A stretch of DNA of 64,000 nucleotides. It comes from Agarivorans sp. TSD2052 (GTDB lineage Bacteria > Pseudomonadota > Gammaproteobacteria > Enterobacterales > Celerinatantimonadaceae). Below the pieces are notes generated by a model. It did not search any database. It saw only the letters and a list, made by a program, of their open reading frames with translations, and was not told the DNA's origin. A program made the position numbers and the translations under genes. The stretch's first letter is position 1. Each line of letters starts with the position of its first letter. The stretch covers positions 4,367,501 through 4,431,500 of the forward strand of contig NZ_CP096670.1 in the NCBI RefSeq assembly GCF_023238625.1, given 5' to 3'. This document shows positions 37,598 to 48,165 of the stretch, piece by piece.

Positions 37598-38500
37598 TTA
37601 CCGAGATTGCATCTCAATCATCACAATTGCAGCCAACTCTTTATGCTCAGAATCACGGAATTGCTCCAAAATAAACTGAGCAGCGGGCGGGTAAACTCTG
37701 CCTAAGCGGGCAATCGCGCTATACGCAAAATAGAGTAATTCTGGATTATCCGCTGCATCCATGAGTATCTCAAAGGCCAGTTCAGGCGGCATTTGTAAAC
37801 GCACCCACTCTAGCAACGAGACACTGTATTGATCCATAGGTAAGCGCAATACTTCGGCAATAGCTTCAGGCGTAGCGATACCCAAGGCTAACGCCACCAC
37901 CACACTGTTATCAGGGAAAAATAACTTCCCTGGCATTGCTTTCTTCACATAGTGTAACTGTTCAGAATTCAATTGCGAAAAGGCTCTCTTTAGATCAAGC
38001 TGCTGCGCTAAAATAAGGGGGTTATTCCGCCTGAACACCAAAGACCACTGGAAATCATCACGCAGTAATTCGGTTAAATACAGTTGAGAGCGTTCCGCTG
38101 AAACTTGATTGAGAATTAAGCTTCTGGCTAAGGCCGGATAATCATAACTAGGTCGAATCACTTCGTAACCATCGATCACCGCAGCTTCTCTTACCAATGG
38201 CCGCTCTGAAGCTAACTCCAATAACCAATTTTTTAAAGTTTGGTCTGGAATATGCTGATTTAAATGCAAGTAGCGCAAGCTTTCAAACAGCAAGGCTTCA
38301 CGGTGTTCAGCTCTTAAATTGGGAAGTAAGTCGATGACCCAGGCGGGTTGGTTTTGCATTAAAGCATCAACACTGCGCCGTAAAATCATGTTTGGCACTT
38401 GCTGATCGATAGCGTCGGCAGGCAGATTGGGACCTTGCTGCTCAGAATGAGCAAACAAGCTTAAGTTTAAACCTAAAACGAGTAGAAGATATTTCATCAT
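37598..38500 (-). CDS. Exported hypothetical protein downstream of rho
   Basis: 300 residues (or 299 from the second Met) with a signal peptide ending near HSEQQ. The mature part is helix-rich with repeated 25-35 residue units (for example ALLFESLRYLHLN, PELLYFAYSAIARLG, KELAAIVMIEMQ), suggesting HEAT-like repeats. No catalytic motif seen. It follows rho, but the rho terminator (38509-38534) lies between, so it probably has its own promoter or depends on read-through. Family not recognised. Confidence 0.7.
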   Translation of the reverse strand: MMKYLLLVLGLNLSLFAHSEQQGPNLPADAIDQQVPNMILRRSVDALMQNQPAWVIDLLPNLRAEHREALLFESLRYLHLNQHIPDQTLKNWLLELASERPLVREAAVIDGYEVIRPSYDYPALARSLILNQVSAERSQLYLTELLRDDFQWSLVFRRNNPLILAQQLDLKRAFSQLNSEQLHYVKKAMPGKLFFPDNSVVVALALGIATPEAIAEVLRLPMDQYSVSLLEWVRLQMPPELAFEILMDAADNPELLYFAYSAIARLGRVYPPAAQFILEQFRDSEHKELAAIVMIEMQSR

Positions 38501-38508
38501 CAGAAATA

Positions 38509-38534
38509 AAACTGGCCGTATTAACGGCCAGTTT
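38509..38534 (-). terminator. Intrinsic terminator of rho
   Basis: Eleven-pair stem AAACTGGCCGT / ACGGCCAGTTT, loop TAAT on the minus strand, followed by TTTTATTT. Starts five bases after the rho stop. Confidence 0.8.
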
Positions 38535-38538
38535 AAAA

Positions 38539-39804
38539 TTATTTCTTCTGCGCTTTCATCGCATCAAAAAAATCATCATTGGTCTTACTCATAGAGAGTT
38601 TATCAATTAGGAATTCCATCGCGCTGGTTTCATCCATTGGATGAACAATCTTCCGCAATATCCACATTTTCTGCAGTTCATCGGCACTAGTAAGCAACTC
38701 TTCGCGACGAGTACCAGAGCGATTAATGTCGATAGCTGGGTAAACACGTTTTTCTGCAATCTTACGGCTCAAGTGCAGTTCCATGTTACCGGTACCTTTA
38801 AACTCTTCGTAGATAACTTCGTCCATTTTTGAACCGGTATCTACCAACGCGGTAGCAATAATGGTTAAACTACCACCTTCTTCTACGTTACGGGCCGCAC
38901 CAAAGAAACGCTTTGGACGGTGTAAAGCGTTAGCGTCTACACCACCGGTTAATACCTTGCCTGAAGAAGGAATAACGGTGTTGTAAGCGCGCGCCAAACG
39001 AGTAATAGAATCAAGTAAGATGATAACGTCTTTCTTGTGTTCAACTAGACGTTTAGCTTTTTCAATTACCATTTCTGCCACTTGAACGTGACGGCTAGCG
39101 GGCTCATCAAAGGTCGAAGCAATCACTTCGCCGCGAACCAAACGCTGCATTTCAGTCACTTCTTCAGGGCGCTCATCGATCAGCAATACAATAAGCTCAC
39201 ACTCTGGGTGATTAAATGCCACGTTTTGCGCAATGTTTTGTAGCAACATGGTTTTACCCGCTTTTGGCGGAGCAACAATCAAACCACGTTGGCCTTTACC
39301 AATCGGAGAGGCTAAATCTAAAACACGAGCGGTAATATCTTCGGTAGAACCATTACCACGCTCCATACGCATACGCTTGGTTGCATGCAGTGGAGTGAGG
39401 TTTTCAAATAAGATTTTATTACGCGAGTTTTCTGGTTTGTCGTGGTTAACTTGACCGATTTTTAATAAAGCAAAGTAACGCTCGCCTTCTTTAGGTGGGC
39501 GAATTTTACCTTCTACCGTATCACCGGTACGTAAGTTAAATCGACGGATTTGGCTAGGCGAAACATAAATATCATCAGGACCAGCTAAGTAAGAACAGTC
39601 GGCGCTACGTAAGAAGCCAAAACCATCCTGCAAAATTTCCAGTACACCATGACCAAAAATCGCTTCGCCGCTTTTCGCGTGAGCTTTTAAGATCGAAAAG
39701 ATAATATCTTGCTTGCGCAAACGTGCCAGATTTTCTAAGCCCATTGATTCACCTAGGGTAATCAATTCATGGACCGGGGTATTTTTTAGCTCAGTTAAAT
39801 TCAT
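38539..39804 (-). CDS. rho: Transcription termination factor Rho
   Basis: Hexameric RNA-dependent ATPase. 421 residues, close to the 419 of E. coli. N-terminal RNA-binding domain ([39 protein letters not shown]), Walker [10 protein letters not shown], Walker [18 protein letters not shown]-loop [35 protein letters not shown] and R-loop. About 200 bases of leader separate it from trxA, in line with leader-based autoregulation. Confidence 0.99.
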   Translation of the reverse strand: MNLTELKNTPVHELITLGESMGLENLARLRKQDIIFSILKAHAKSGEAIFGHGVLEILQDGFGFLRSADCSYLAGPDDIYVSPSQIRRFNLRTGDTVEGKIRPPKEGERYFALLKIGQVNHDKPENSRNKILFENLTPLHATKRMRMERGNGSTEDITARVLDLASPIGKGQRGLIVAPPKAGKTMLLQNIAQNVAFNHPECELIVLLIDERPEEVTEMQRLVRGEVIASTFDEPASRHVQVAEMVIEKAKRLVEHKKDVIILLDSITRLARAYNTVIPSSGKVLTGGVDANALHRPKRFFGAARNVEEGGSLTIIATALVDTGSKMDEVIYEEFKGTGNMELHLSRKIAEKRVYPAIDINRSGTRREELLTSADELQKMWILRKIVHPMDETSAMEFLIDKLSMSKTNDDFFDAMKAQKK

Positions 39805-39969
39805 AATGATGGGGTTTCAGTTTTTATCGAAAAAGGCTGACGGCAGCTTGAGTGAGATAAAATAGAGATGCTTACTCGACTGTCTAATCGGCCAAGGGAT
39901 AGCCTATAAAAAAACGGGCGTAGGAAAATTCGAAAATAAAATTAGCACTATTGTGGAGAAAGATCCAGC

Positions 39970-39997
39970 AAAAGCAGGCAACGAATGTCGACCTGCT
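39970..39997 (-). terminator. Terminator-like hairpin after trxA
   Basis: Minus strand AGCAGG-T-CGAC-ATTC-GTTG-CCTGCT followed by TTT, ten bases after the trxA stop. Short U tract, so some read-through to rho is likely. Confidence 0.55.
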
Positions 39998-40007
39998 CAC
40001 ATAGTTG

Positions 40008-40334
40008 TTACAGGTTTTCGTCCAAAAACGCGGTCAACTGCGCTTTAGACAAGGCGCCAACCTTGGTCGCCGCTACTTTGCCATCTTTAAATAACAACAA
40101 AGTTGGGATGCCTCGAATACCGAATTTTGGCGGTGTGCCCGCATTTTGGTCAATATTCAATTTGCCCACTGTGACTTTACCGGCATATTCGTCAGCAACT
40201 TCATCTAGGATCGGTGCAATCATTTTACACGGTCCACACCACTCAGCCCAGAAGTCAACCAGTACAGGTGTGCTTGCATTTAGTACGTCTGCCTCGAAAC
40301 TGTCGTCGCTCAGCTGAACCAATTTGTCGCTCAT
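40008..40334 (-). CDS. trxA: Thioredoxin 1 TrxA
   Basis: Small cytoplasmic dithiol reductase. 108 residues, active site WCGPCK, cis-proline in GIPTLLLF. Divergent from rhlB and followed by rho, the E. coli order rhlB-trxA-rho. Confidence 0.98.
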   Translation of the reverse strand: MSDKLVQLSDDSFEADVLNASTPVLVDFWAEWCGPCKMIAPILDEVADEYAGKVTVGKLNIDQNAGTPPKFGIRGIPTLLLFKDGKVAATKVGALSKAQLTAFLDENL

Positions 40335-40528
40335 GTCTTACTCCAAATATTTTCTGCTATCTATATAGATAATTTACCTGACTATTTGAAATCATCCGAC
40401 CAATGAATGCAAGCCCAAGCTCATTCCAAGGGAATCTAAGCTAGCTTCAATTAACATAAGTAATTGAAGCAAGCATTAAAAGTAAATCTGGTACTGGTAG
40501 TGCAACTTAGCTGTGATATGCTTACGCA

Positions 40529-41821
40529 ATGAGCAAAGCACATTTAACTGAACTACGATTCGCCGAATTAGGACTGCAAGATAAGGTATTAGAAGCCTTA
40601 GAGCAGCACGGCTATCACAATTGCACCCCGATCCAAGCGCAAAGCCTTCCCATCTTAACCACAGGTAAAGATATTGCAGGCCAAGCCCAGACCGGTACGG
40701 GGAAAACATTAGCCTTTTTAGTTGCCACGTTTAATCACCTGCTAATCACAGAAGTGCCCGAAACGCGCCAACAAAACCAACCAAGAGCGTTAATTCTCGC
40801 CCCGACTCGCGAACTGGCGATTCAAATTCATAACGATGCCCGCCTGCTAGCTAAAGCTACCGGCTTAAAGCTGGGTTTAGTTTATGGGGGAGAAGGTTAC
40901 GCTAGCCAACGCGCCACTTTAGATGAAGGTGTTGATATTCTAATCGGAACAACCGGCAGAATGATTGACTACTTTAAGCAGGGCGCATTCAGCCTAAACA
41001 GTGTGCAAGCGCTGGTATTGGATGAAGCTGATCGAATGTTCGATTTAGGCTTTATTAAAGATATCCGCTATTTAATGCGTCGCATGCCAGAACCAAAACT
41101 ACGTTTGAACATGCTGTTTTCCGCGACCTTATCTTTCAAAGTTAAAGAGCTCGCGTTTGAACACATGAACGAGCCTGAACATGTCATTGTTGAACCAGAA
41201 CAAATGACGGGTGTTCGCATTAAAGAAGAACTTTTTTATCCTTCTAACGAAGATAAAATGGCCTTATTGCAAACCTTGGTTGAAGAAGATTGGCCAGAAC
41301 GCGCCATCATTTTCGCTAATACCAAACATCGCTGTGAAGATATTTGGGGCCACTTAAGTGCCGACAAACATCGTGTAGGCCTTCTCACTGGTGATATTCC
41401 TCAGCGTAAACGCGTACAAATTCTAGAGCAATTTACAGAAGGTAAGTTAGATATTCTAGTCGCTACTGACGTAGCCGCTCGCGGCTTGCATATTCCTTCG
41501 GTAACGCATGTATTTAATTACGATTTACCCGACGATGCTGAAGATTATGTACACCGTATTGGTCGTACTGGACGCGCAGGCCTAAGCGGTCATGCCATTA
41601 GTCTTGCTTGTGAAGAGTATGTATTTAATTTGCCAGCCATTGAAGAATACATCAAACATACGGTGCCCGTTAGTCAATACGATAGTGAAGCATTGATCAG
41701 TGACTTACCCCGTGCCCAACGTATTCATAGAGCTAAAAATATGAATAACCGTAATGGCAGCAAAGGGCATAGTCGCAGTAATAGTAAACATTCGCATCAA
41801 CGCCGCCCTAGGCAGCATTAA
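40529..41821 (+). CDS. rhlB: DEAD-box RNA helicase RhlB
   Basis: RNA degradosome helicase in E. coli. 430 residues: Q motif [10 protein letters not shown], Walker [34 protein letters not shown]. Tail is basic and low in complexity ([20 protein letters not shown]), as expected for RNA contact. Followed by gppA as in E. coli. Confidence 0.96.
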   Translation: MSKAHLTELRFAELGLQDKVLEALEQHGYHNCTPIQAQSLPILTTGKDIAGQAQTGTGKTLAFLVATFNHLLITEVPETRQQNQPRALILAPTRELAIQIHNDARLLAKATGLKLGLVYGGEGYASQRATLDEGVDILIGTTGRMIDYFKQGAFSLNSVQALVLDEADRMFDLGFIKDIRYLMRRMPEPKLRLNMLFSATLSFKVKELAFEHMNEPEHVIVEPEQMTGVRIKEELFYPSNEDKMALLQTLVEEDWPERAIIFANTKHRCEDIWGHLSADKHRVGLLTGDIPQRKRVQILEQFTEGKLDILVATDVAARGLHIPSVTHVFNYDLPDDAEDYVHRIGRTGRAGLSGHAISLACEEYVFNLPAIEEYIKHTVPVSQYDSEALISDLPRAQRIHRAKNMNNRNGSKGHSRSNSKHSHQRRPRQH

Positions 41822-41840
41822 ATAGACGCAAAGGATCTCC

Positions 41841-43328
41841 GTGTCAAAAGCTTCGCCCCTATATGCAGCCATTGATTTAGGTTCCAACAGCTTCCACATG
41901 TTAATCGTGCGGGAGCTGAGTGGCAGTGTGCAAACTATCGCTAAAGTGAAACGCAAAGTTCGCTTAGCGGCTGGTTTAGATGCGGACGATAAATTGGACC
42001 AAGCCGCGATGGTTCGCGGCTGGCAATGTCTCAGCTTATTTGCTGAACAGCTCCAAGACATTCCAGACGCCCAAATAAAAATAGTGGCTACAGCAACCCT
42101 GCGCCGAGCAACTAACGCCGAAGAGTTTTTGCTACAAGCAGAAAAAATCCTCAATCACAAAATCCATATCATTAGCGGTGAGACTGAAGCCAAAATTATT
42201 TATCGAGGGGTCGCGCATACCAGTAGTGGCAGCGGAAAACGTCTAGTGATAGATATTGGCGGCGCCAGCACCGAGCTCGTCGTAGGCGAACAAAGCGAAA
42301 CCTTATTGCTAAATAGCTTAGATATGGGCTGCGTCACTTGGTTAAAGCGCTTTTTTCAAGATCAGCTCAGCGAGGCAAACTTTGTACAAGCCATTGCCGC
42401 AGCCAAGCAAGTGATAGATCCTGTGCTAAGTGATTATCGGCGCCTTGGCTGGCAATCTAGCTTAGGTGCGTCAGGCACCATTCAAGCACTACTAGAAATA
42501 GTGACCGCACAAGGCCTCGATGAACGCATCACTTACCCCAAGCTAAAAGCGATTCAGCAACAAGTCATCGATTGTGGCAGCGTGGAAAAACTCGAGATTC
42601 AGGGCTTGGGCGATGAGCGAAAACCAGTATTCGCTTCTGGTTTAGCCATTATTTTAGCTTTATTTGAAAGCTTGCAGATAGAAAGCTTAACATTAGCCGG
42701 AGGCGCTTTACGCGAAGGCTTGGTTTACAGCTTATTGAGCCAAAAAGAAACCAGTAGCGTTCGAGCTCGTACCGCTGAAAGCTTCGTAAAGCGTCACCGC
42801 ATAGATAATGAACATGCAGAGCGAGTGGCCCATTGCGCCCTCAATATGGCCCAACAAACTAGCCCAAGTTTAAGTAATCGCGGTTTAAGTTTGCTGAAGT
42901 GGGCAGCGATGTTCCATGAAGTGGGTTTGAACATCGAGTTTAAAAAAGCACCTCAACATGCAGCTTATATTATTGACCATTCTGATTTACCAGGCTTTAC
43001 CAGCGCTCAAAAACACTTTATATCAAGCTTATTATTGAATCAGCGTGGTGAGTGGCAAACCGGGCTTTTAGCTCAACAAAATGCCTTGGAAAACGCCGAA
43101 GCCATCGTATTAGCCAGATTACTGCGCATCGCTATCATTGTATGTATGCGACGAACTCAAGGTAGCGTACCTAAAATCACTTTGCTACAAACACAAGATA
43201 ACTGGCAACTTTGCTTCCCGCCGACTTGGAACCAGCAACATCCGTTACGTGCAGCCGAATTGCAACACGAAGCAAAAGTTCAAACAGAAGCGGGCTACCC
43301 GTTGGGTATTATTGAAGCCTTATGTTAA
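41841..43328 (+). CDS. gppA: Guanosine-5'-triphosphate,3'-diphosphate pyrophosphatase GppA
   Basis: Converts pppGpp to ppGpp and hydrolyses polyphosphate. 495 residues, GTG start with AAGGA upstream. Actin-like ATPase-fold motifs AAIDLGSNSFHMLI, GETEAKIIYRGV and VIDIGGASTELVVG; C-terminal HD-like domain (LLKWAAMFHEVGL). Follows rhlB by 19 bases. Confidence 0.95.
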   Translation: MSKASPLYAAIDLGSNSFHMLIVRELSGSVQTIAKVKRKVRLAAGLDADDKLDQAAMVRGWQCLSLFAEQLQDIPDAQIKIVATATLRRATNAEEFLLQAEKILNHKIHIISGETEAKIIYRGVAHTSSGSGKRLVIDIGGASTELVVGEQSETLLLNSLDMGCVTWLKRFFQDQLSEANFVQAIAAAKQVIDPVLSDYRRLGWQSSLGASGTIQALLEIVTAQGLDERITYPKLKAIQQQVIDCGSVEKLEIQGLGDERKPVFASGLAIILALFESLQIESLTLAGGALREGLVYSLLSQKETSSVRARTAESFVKRHRIDNEHAERVAHCALNMAQQTSPSLSNRGLSLLKWAAMFHEVGLNIEFKKAPQHAAYIIDHSDLPGFTSAQKHFISSLLLNQRGEWQTGLLAQQNALENAEAIVLARLLRIAIIVCMRRTQGSVPKITLLQTQDNWQLCFPPTWNQQHPLRAAELQHEAKVQTEAGYPLGIIEALC

Positions 43329-43333
43329 ACCCG

Positions 43334-44125
43334 CTACTTCGGTGTAGCTAAAGGTATCACCACCCGCTTACGATAATTCAGCAAATCAAAATCTTCTCGC
43401 CAAAATTCTTCAATCATTTTGTCCATTAAGCCACTATCAACCGCTTTTTCTAATGCTTGTTCTAATATGGGGGCTAATGTAGGGTCTTTACTACTCACAT
43501 AAAACTGAAAATCTCGCTGATAATTTAACAACAAGTAGGGCTCAATCGCTAAGTAAGGATGCTGCAGAGACTCATTAATGATTTCAGTAAAGCCACGTGA
43601 AAAATAATCAATGCCACGCTTTTTATTCGCCACCATTTTGTATAAACGGCGCCACTCGCCGTCAACTTCGACTGTTGCTAACTGGTTGTGCTGCCACACC
43701 GCAACATCGAACCAATTTTTACCAAAGCCGCCGGTTTTATCTAGCGCTTTAAAATCATCTAAGTTAGACACAAAGCGATAGCTATCTACATCCGACTTCG
43801 GCACGAGTAACAGACGATGGCCAATTAGGCCGTTGGTCAAACCAATTTTAATTGGGGTGAAGGCTGGATCTTGATTTCGCTCCTCGGTGGCCAACAGCCA
43901 CACCAAGCTCAATTGTCCATTGCGCAACATTGATTCCGCTCTCTTTTGCGGCAAATTAGACGACAAGATAATCTGCGGCTGATGACCCGCGTCCAATAGC
44001 GCTTGCTCTAGCAGCTCGTGGTAATAAATGTGTGAGTCATCGGAGTAAACCGGTAAATGCAATTCAACCGTTGCTGCGTATAAGGACTGAGAGACCAAGA
44101 ATAGTAAGCCAACAATACATCGCAT
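43334..44125 (-). CDS. Periplasmic solute-binding-like protein (type 2 fold)
   Basis: 263 residues with signal peptide MRCIVGLLFLVSQSLYA. The layout fits a type 2 periplasmic binding protein: LHLPVYSDDSHIYYHELLEQALLDAGHQ, then RFVSNLDDFKALDKTGGFGKNW, and DPTLAPILEQALEKAVDSGLMDKMIEEFW at the C-terminus. No permease or ATPase adjoins. Possibly an orphan sensor or receptor domain; ligand unknown. Confidence 0.75.
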   Translation of the reverse strand: MRCIVGLLFLVSQSLYAATVELHLPVYSDDSHIYYHELLEQALLDAGHQPQIILSSNLPQKRAESMLRNGQLSLVWLLATEERNQDPAFTPIKIGLTNGLIGHRLLLVPKSDVDSYRFVSNLDDFKALDKTGGFGKNWFDVAVWQHNQLATVEVDGEWRRLYKMVANKKRGIDYFSRGFTEIINESLQHPYLAIEPYLLLNYQRDFQFYVSSKDPTLAPILEQALEKAVDSGLMDKMIEEFWREDFDLLNYRKRVVIPLATPK

Positions 44126-44260
44126 AATGCCTCCTGCATAAATAAGATTACTAGCTCCAGCTAGTACTCCACGCTTATTTAAAGATAGCCTATTTAGATG
44201 ACATAAAAAGATCAGCCAAACACAAATTTTGCTGAAAATAGAGATAATGGCCTTTTAACT

Positions 44261-44296
44261 TATAATTTGGTCACTTTTAAGTTCAAGCGTTGCGCT
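44261..44296 (+). promoter_or_regulatory. purE promoter with PurR-like operator
   Basis: TATAAT at 44261-44266, then GTTCAAGCGTTGCGCT (44281-44296), whose CAAGCGTT core matches 7 of 8 bases of the PurR core CAAACGTT. The flanks do not match, so the operator is tentative. About 110 bases of leader follow before purE. The remaining 44126-44260 shows nothing clear. Confidence 0.35.
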
Positions 44297-44407
44297 AATA
44301 TTGACCTTAGCAGGCGAGGCTGGCACACTGCGCCCGCGAGCAGTCAACATTTCGGTTACTGCCATAAAACGTGTTACCACTGTGCTATTTAAGTCGAGGA
44401 GAATACA

Positions 44408-44905
44408 ATGCCACAACCACAAGTTGCCATCATCATGGGGTCAAAAAGCGATTGGCCAACCATGGAAAACGCCGCCGAAGTATTAGAACAATTAGGCGTA
44501 GAATTTGAGGTTGAAGTAGTTAGCGCTCACCGCACTCCCGACAAACTTATGGAATTCTCGGCCAACGCGGCTGACCGTGGTATCAAAGTGATTATTGGTG
44601 GTGCAGGCGGTGCAGCCCATTTACCAGGCATGGTTGCGTCGAAAACCCGTTTACCGGTATTAGGTGTTCCGGTTCAAAGCAAAGCCTTAAATGGCATGGA
44701 CAGCTTACTGTCAATTGCCCAGATGCCTAAAGGCGTAGCAGTTGGCACCTTAGCCATTGGCACTGCGGGTGCTTATAATGCTGGCTTGTTTGCCGCGCAA
44801 ATCTTGGCAACAACTAACCCACAACTAGCAGAGCGTATTGAAGCATTCCGCAGTGCGCAAACTGAATCGGTGTTAGCCCACCCAGATCCACGTGTAGCCG
44901 AGTAA
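44408..44905 (+). CDS. purE: N5-carboxyaminoimidazole ribonucleotide mutase PurE
   Basis: Class I PurE, shifting the carboxylate of N5-CAIR to CAIR in purine synthesis. 165 residues. Motifs [31 protein letters not shown] and [18 protein letters not shown] are intact. GAGGAG precedes the ATG. Followed by purK, its partner enzyme. Confidence 0.98.
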   Translation: MPQPQVAIIMGSKSDWPTMENAAEVLEQLGVEFEVEVVSAHRTPDKLMEFSANAADRGIKVIIGGAGGAAHLPGMVASKTRLPVLGVPVQSKALNGMDSLLSIAQMPKGVAVGTLAIGTAGAYNAGLFAAQILATTNPQLAERIEAFRSAQTESVLAHPDPRVAE

Positions 44906-44919
44906 GTTAGGTGAGTACA

Positions 44920-45996
44920 ATGAACAAAATTTGGATCTTAGGTGCAGGTCAATTAGGCGCCATGCTTAAACATGCCGCTCAACCACTGAATATCGAGGTT
45001 CGTCCAGTGGAAACTGACGAAACCGACACCTTTGCTATCGCCAGCAACGACATCATTACGGTTGAGCGTGAGCACTGGCCCGTTACAGCAGCCACCGAGC
45101 AACTCACTCAGCACCCAAGTTTTCTCAATGGGCCTGCACTGGCGCAGTTAGCCGACCGTGCCAGTCAAAAGAAGCTCCTTGACTCTTTAGGTTTAGCCAC
45201 CGCGCCGTGGGTTGATGTGAAACAAAAACACAGCGCCGAGCAACTGTTTGCCGAGCTCGGCGAGCGGGTATTGTTAAAACAGCGCTCTGGCGGCTACGAC
45301 GGAAAAGGCCAACATTGGCTTAAGCAACAAGGTAGTGCCGAGCAACGCGCGATACCGCAAGAATGGTTAGACCATTGTATTGCCGAGCAAGCGATTAACT
45401 TTGACGAAGAAGTTTCGTTAATTGGCATGCGCCATGCTAATGGTGATACTGCTTTTTACCCTCTGGCTATTAATCAGCACCATGAAGGTATTTTGCTCGC
45501 TACCGTGTCACCTGTTGCTAGCAAAACGCCGCTGCAAGGCCAAGCAGAAACGATGCTTGGCAAGCTAATGGACGCGCTCGACTATGTCGGGGTGATGACC
45601 ATGGAGTGCTTCCAGGTAGGTGATAAGCTATTAATAAACGAAATCGCGCCACGCGTTCACAATAGCGGACATTGGACTCAAGCGGGATCTAGCTTAAGTC
45701 AGTTTGAAGCGCATATTCGCGCCGTAGCAGACTTGCCCTTGGTTCAGCCCCTAGTGAAAACCCAAAGTGTAATGCTCAATCTGATTGGTGTTGAATATAA
45801 TCAGCAATGGTTAAGCGTGCCGGGTATCGAAGTTTTTTGGTATGGCAAAGAGGTTCGCCCTGGTCGAAAAGTCGGTCATATCAACATTAGTATTGCCGAC
45901 CGCCAGCAATTACTCACCAGCCTAGCGCAATTAGAACCGCTAATGACGCCTGTATATGCTGACGCGATAGCATGGCTAATTAATCACTTAGATTAA
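44920..45996 (+). CDS. purK: N5-carboxyaminoimidazole ribonucleotide synthase PurK
   Basis: ATP-grasp enzyme forming N5-CAIR from AIR, bicarbonate and ATP. 358 residues from the ATG at 44920; a GTG at 44911 is in frame but the TTAGGTG site favours the ATG. IWILGAGQLGAML, KQRSGGYDGKGQ, AEQAINFDEEVSLIG and NEIAPRVHNSGHWT are conserved. 14 bases after purE. Confidence 0.97.
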   Translation: MNKIWILGAGQLGAMLKHAAQPLNIEVRPVETDETDTFAIASNDIITVEREHWPVTAATEQLTQHPSFLNGPALAQLADRASQKKLLDSLGLATAPWVDVKQKHSAEQLFAELGERVLLKQRSGGYDGKGQHWLKQQGSAEQRAIPQEWLDHCIAEQAINFDEEVSLIGMRHANGDTAFYPLAINQHHEGILLATVSPVASKTPLQGQAETMLGKLMDALDYVGVMTMECFQVGDKLLINEIAPRVHNSGHWTQAGSSLSQFEAHIRAVADLPLVQPLVKTQSVMLNLIGVEYNQQWLSVPGIEVFWYGKEVRPGRKVGHINISIADRQQLLTSLAQLEPLMTPVYADAIAWLINHLD

Positions 45997-46001
45997 GCAT
46001 T

Positions 46002-46029
46002 TGGCGGTGTAATTAGCGTTACACCGCCA
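46002..46029 (+). terminator. Strong hairpin after purK
   Basis: Eleven-pair stem TGGCGGTGTAA / TTACACCGCCA, loop TTAGCG, six bases after the purK stop. No U tract follows, so it may protect the mRNA 3' end or act with Rho. Confidence 0.5.
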
Positions 46030-46141
46030 TTGACTGAGGCCACTAAGCAGCAATAGTCGGCAGTTTAAGCGGTTTCACATTTGTTTCACTTGATGTCTTA
46101 TACACTAAGCATCTATTAAGTCGTAACTGTAAGGATCACGG

Positions 46142-47221
46142 TTGCTCAATAACATTCTCAACATTGGTACCCGTAAAGGACAGCGCCACGCCGTTCGCAT
46201 GACCAATCTTTTCATTGTTATTGGCCTGCCTTTGTTGATCCTCAACGTTTTCGTACAAGCGCTCGAATTCAACATTACAGCCACTGAATTTTGGCTGATT
46301 AACGGCATAGTCATACTCGCTTACTGCGCCACTCTTTTGCTGAATTGGCTAAATCAAAATGAATTAGCACGCGCCTGGATGATCACGGTATTTGTTCTGG
46401 ATATTACCCTCGCCTCAACCCGCTGGTTTGGCATTGAATCTCTTATATTCTTCCATCTGGTAATATTGTATCCGGTTGCCTTCTTACTTTGGCAAAACAA
46501 ACCGTCCATTCGCAATGCTTTACTCGCCTTGATTAGCGTGGCCTTTTTTGCGGTATTTTACTGGCCAAGTGAGCCTATGTATCCCAGTAACATCGAGCAA
46601 AGGCATAGCTCAATGGCTTTGGTGTTTATCAATTGCGCCATTTTACTGAGTCTGGTTGCAAAACTGTTTTCTGTCGATACACAACGGGCACACAACCATC
46701 TGGCAAAACAAGCACGAATTGACCCTTTGACTAACATTTTGAATCGCCGAGAGCTAGAACGACAACTTGAGCAAGCATGTAGTTCTGTAGCGAGCATGGC
46801 CGTAATGTTGTTTGATATTGACAAGTTCAAAGCCATTAACGACCAACATGGCCACCATGCAGGCGACGAGGCACTAAAACACGTAGTGGCCACTATTCAA
46901 GAGGTGTTGCCCGAAGAGCTGATGTTCGCCCGCTTTGGGGGAGATGAGTTCTGTATTTTGTGGCCTAATTGCAAGCGGCCACAAGCACAGTATTTAGCGT
47001 TACAACTGGTTCAGCATGTCGCGAGTAAACCCTGGCAGCATCAGCAGCACCGGCACCGGCAGCGAATGACCATCAGTATGGGGCTCGCCTTTGACACACA
47101 GAGCCAACACCTTTCAAAATTGCTCATTGAGGCTGACCACGCCATGTACGCAGCCAAAGGTAAAGGGCGTAATACTTTTGTGGCAGCTTGGATTAAGCCT
47201 AAACACTCTGTACCCGCCTAG
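46142..47221 (+). CDS. Membrane diguanylate cyclase (GGDEF)
   Basis: 359 residues from TTG at 46142 (AAGGA upstream). About five to six transmembrane helices in the first 180 residues, then a GGDEF domain: DPLTNILNRRELERQL, FDIDKFKAINDQHGHHAGDEAL, active site FARFGGDEFCI. The active-site sequence predicts c-di-GMP synthesis. The position where the inhibitory RxxD I-site should be (five residues before GGDEF) reads PEEL, so feedback inhibition is probably absent. The membrane sensor does not match a named domain I recognise. Confidence 0.9.
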   Translation: MLNNILNIGTRKGQRHAVRMTNLFIVIGLPLLILNVFVQALEFNITATEFWLINGIVILAYCATLLLNWLNQNELARAWMITVFVLDITLASTRWFGIESLIFFHLVILYPVAFLLWQNKPSIRNALLALISVAFFAVFYWPSEPMYPSNIEQRHSSMALVFINCAILLSLVAKLFSVDTQRAHNHLAKQARIDPLTNILNRRELERQLEQACSSVASMAVMLFDIDKFKAINDQHGHHAGDEALKHVVATIQEVLPEELMFARFGGDEFCILWPNCKRPQAQYLALQLVQHVASKPWQHQQHRHRQRMTISMGLAFDTQSQHLSKLLIEADHAMYAAKGKGRNTFVAAWIKPKHSVPA

Positions 47222-47265
47222 TGCCCTGCCAATGCTCTTTCTATATTTGCGATTAGGCCGCCACT

Positions 47266-48165
47266 TTGAACTATGAATGGTTAGCTCTATTAGCCGCAGC
47301 ATTGTGGGCTTTTACTAGCTTAATTTCGGTGACACCAAGCCGCCAATTAGGCGCGTTCGCCTATAGTCGTTGGCGCATGGGACTGGTGAGCATCATGTTG
47401 CTTAGCGCGGCAGTTTTCAATAATCAGTGGCAAATGATTAGCATCGAGCAAGCTGGTTTATTCGCGCTGTCAGGCTTTGTGGGGGTATTTGTTGGCGATA
47501 CCGCGTTATTCGCCTGCATGAATCGACTAGGGCCACGCCGCGCCAGTTTGTTATTTGCCTGCCATGCCGCTTTTTCGGCTTTTTTAGGCGTATGGTTATT
47601 TAACGAAGCGTTGTTTGGCTGGTCGCTACTCGGCGCAGCGTGTTTATTTTTGAGCGTAGTGCTGGCAGTCAGTTTTGGTCGCAAATCAGAGCAACACAGC
47701 TGGGAGACCATATCAGGCACGGTGAGTATTGCTGTCGCTCTAGGTTTAACCGCTGCGCTTTGTCAAAGCATCGGCACGGTCATGCTCAAACCCATGATGA
47801 GCAATCCTGAACTGGCACAAATTGACCCCGTTGCAGGCTCCGCTCTGCGTATGACCAGTGCGTTTGCTGCCCACTGGCTATTATGGCTCAGCGGTCACAA
47901 AATGGCGCGAGCGCAGGCCCCGCTAAGCAGGCCCTTGTTTTTAATGATAGCGAGCAATGGCTTTCTAGCGATGGCTGTCGGTATGACCTTAATGCTCTAT
48001 GCTTTGCGCTATGGCGACTTATCTGTGGTAGCGCTATTGTCTTCTACCTCTCCGGTATTGGTGCTGCCGTTGCTTTGGATAGTGACTAAACAAGCCCCCA
48101 CGCGTTCAGCATGGCTAAGTGCTAGCTTATGCCTTTTAGGGAGTGCCTTGCTAATATTTGCTTAG
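47266..48165 (+). CDS. EamA-family (DMT) transporter
   Basis: 299 residues, ten predicted transmembrane helices in two EamA halves (AALWAFTSLISV; GFVGVFVGDTALFACMNRLGPRRASLL; SVVALLSSTSPVLVLPLLWI). Start TTG at 47266 with a weak ribosome-binding site. Substrate unknown. It lies 44 bases after the diguanylate cyclase and could be co-transcribed. Ends overlapping the next, opposite gene by four bases. Confidence 0.85.
   Translation: MNYEWLALLAAALWAFTSLISVTPSRQLGAFAYSRWRMGLVSIMLLSAAVFNNQWQMISIEQAGLFALSGFVGVFVGDTALFACMNRLGPRRASLLFACHAAFSAFLGVWLFNEALFGWSLLGAACLFLSVVLAVSFGRKSEQHSWETISGTVSIAVALGLTAALCQSIGTVMLKPMMSNPELAQIDPVAGSALRMTSAFAAHWLLWLSGHKMARAQAPLSRPLFLMIASNGFLAMAVGMTLMLYALRYGDLSVVALLSSTSPVLVLPLLWIVTKQAPTRSAWLSASLCLLGSALLIFA

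Noticed and set aside
44281-44296. Confident PurR operator before purE
   Set aside because: Only the central eight bases fit; kept as tentative within the promoter entry.
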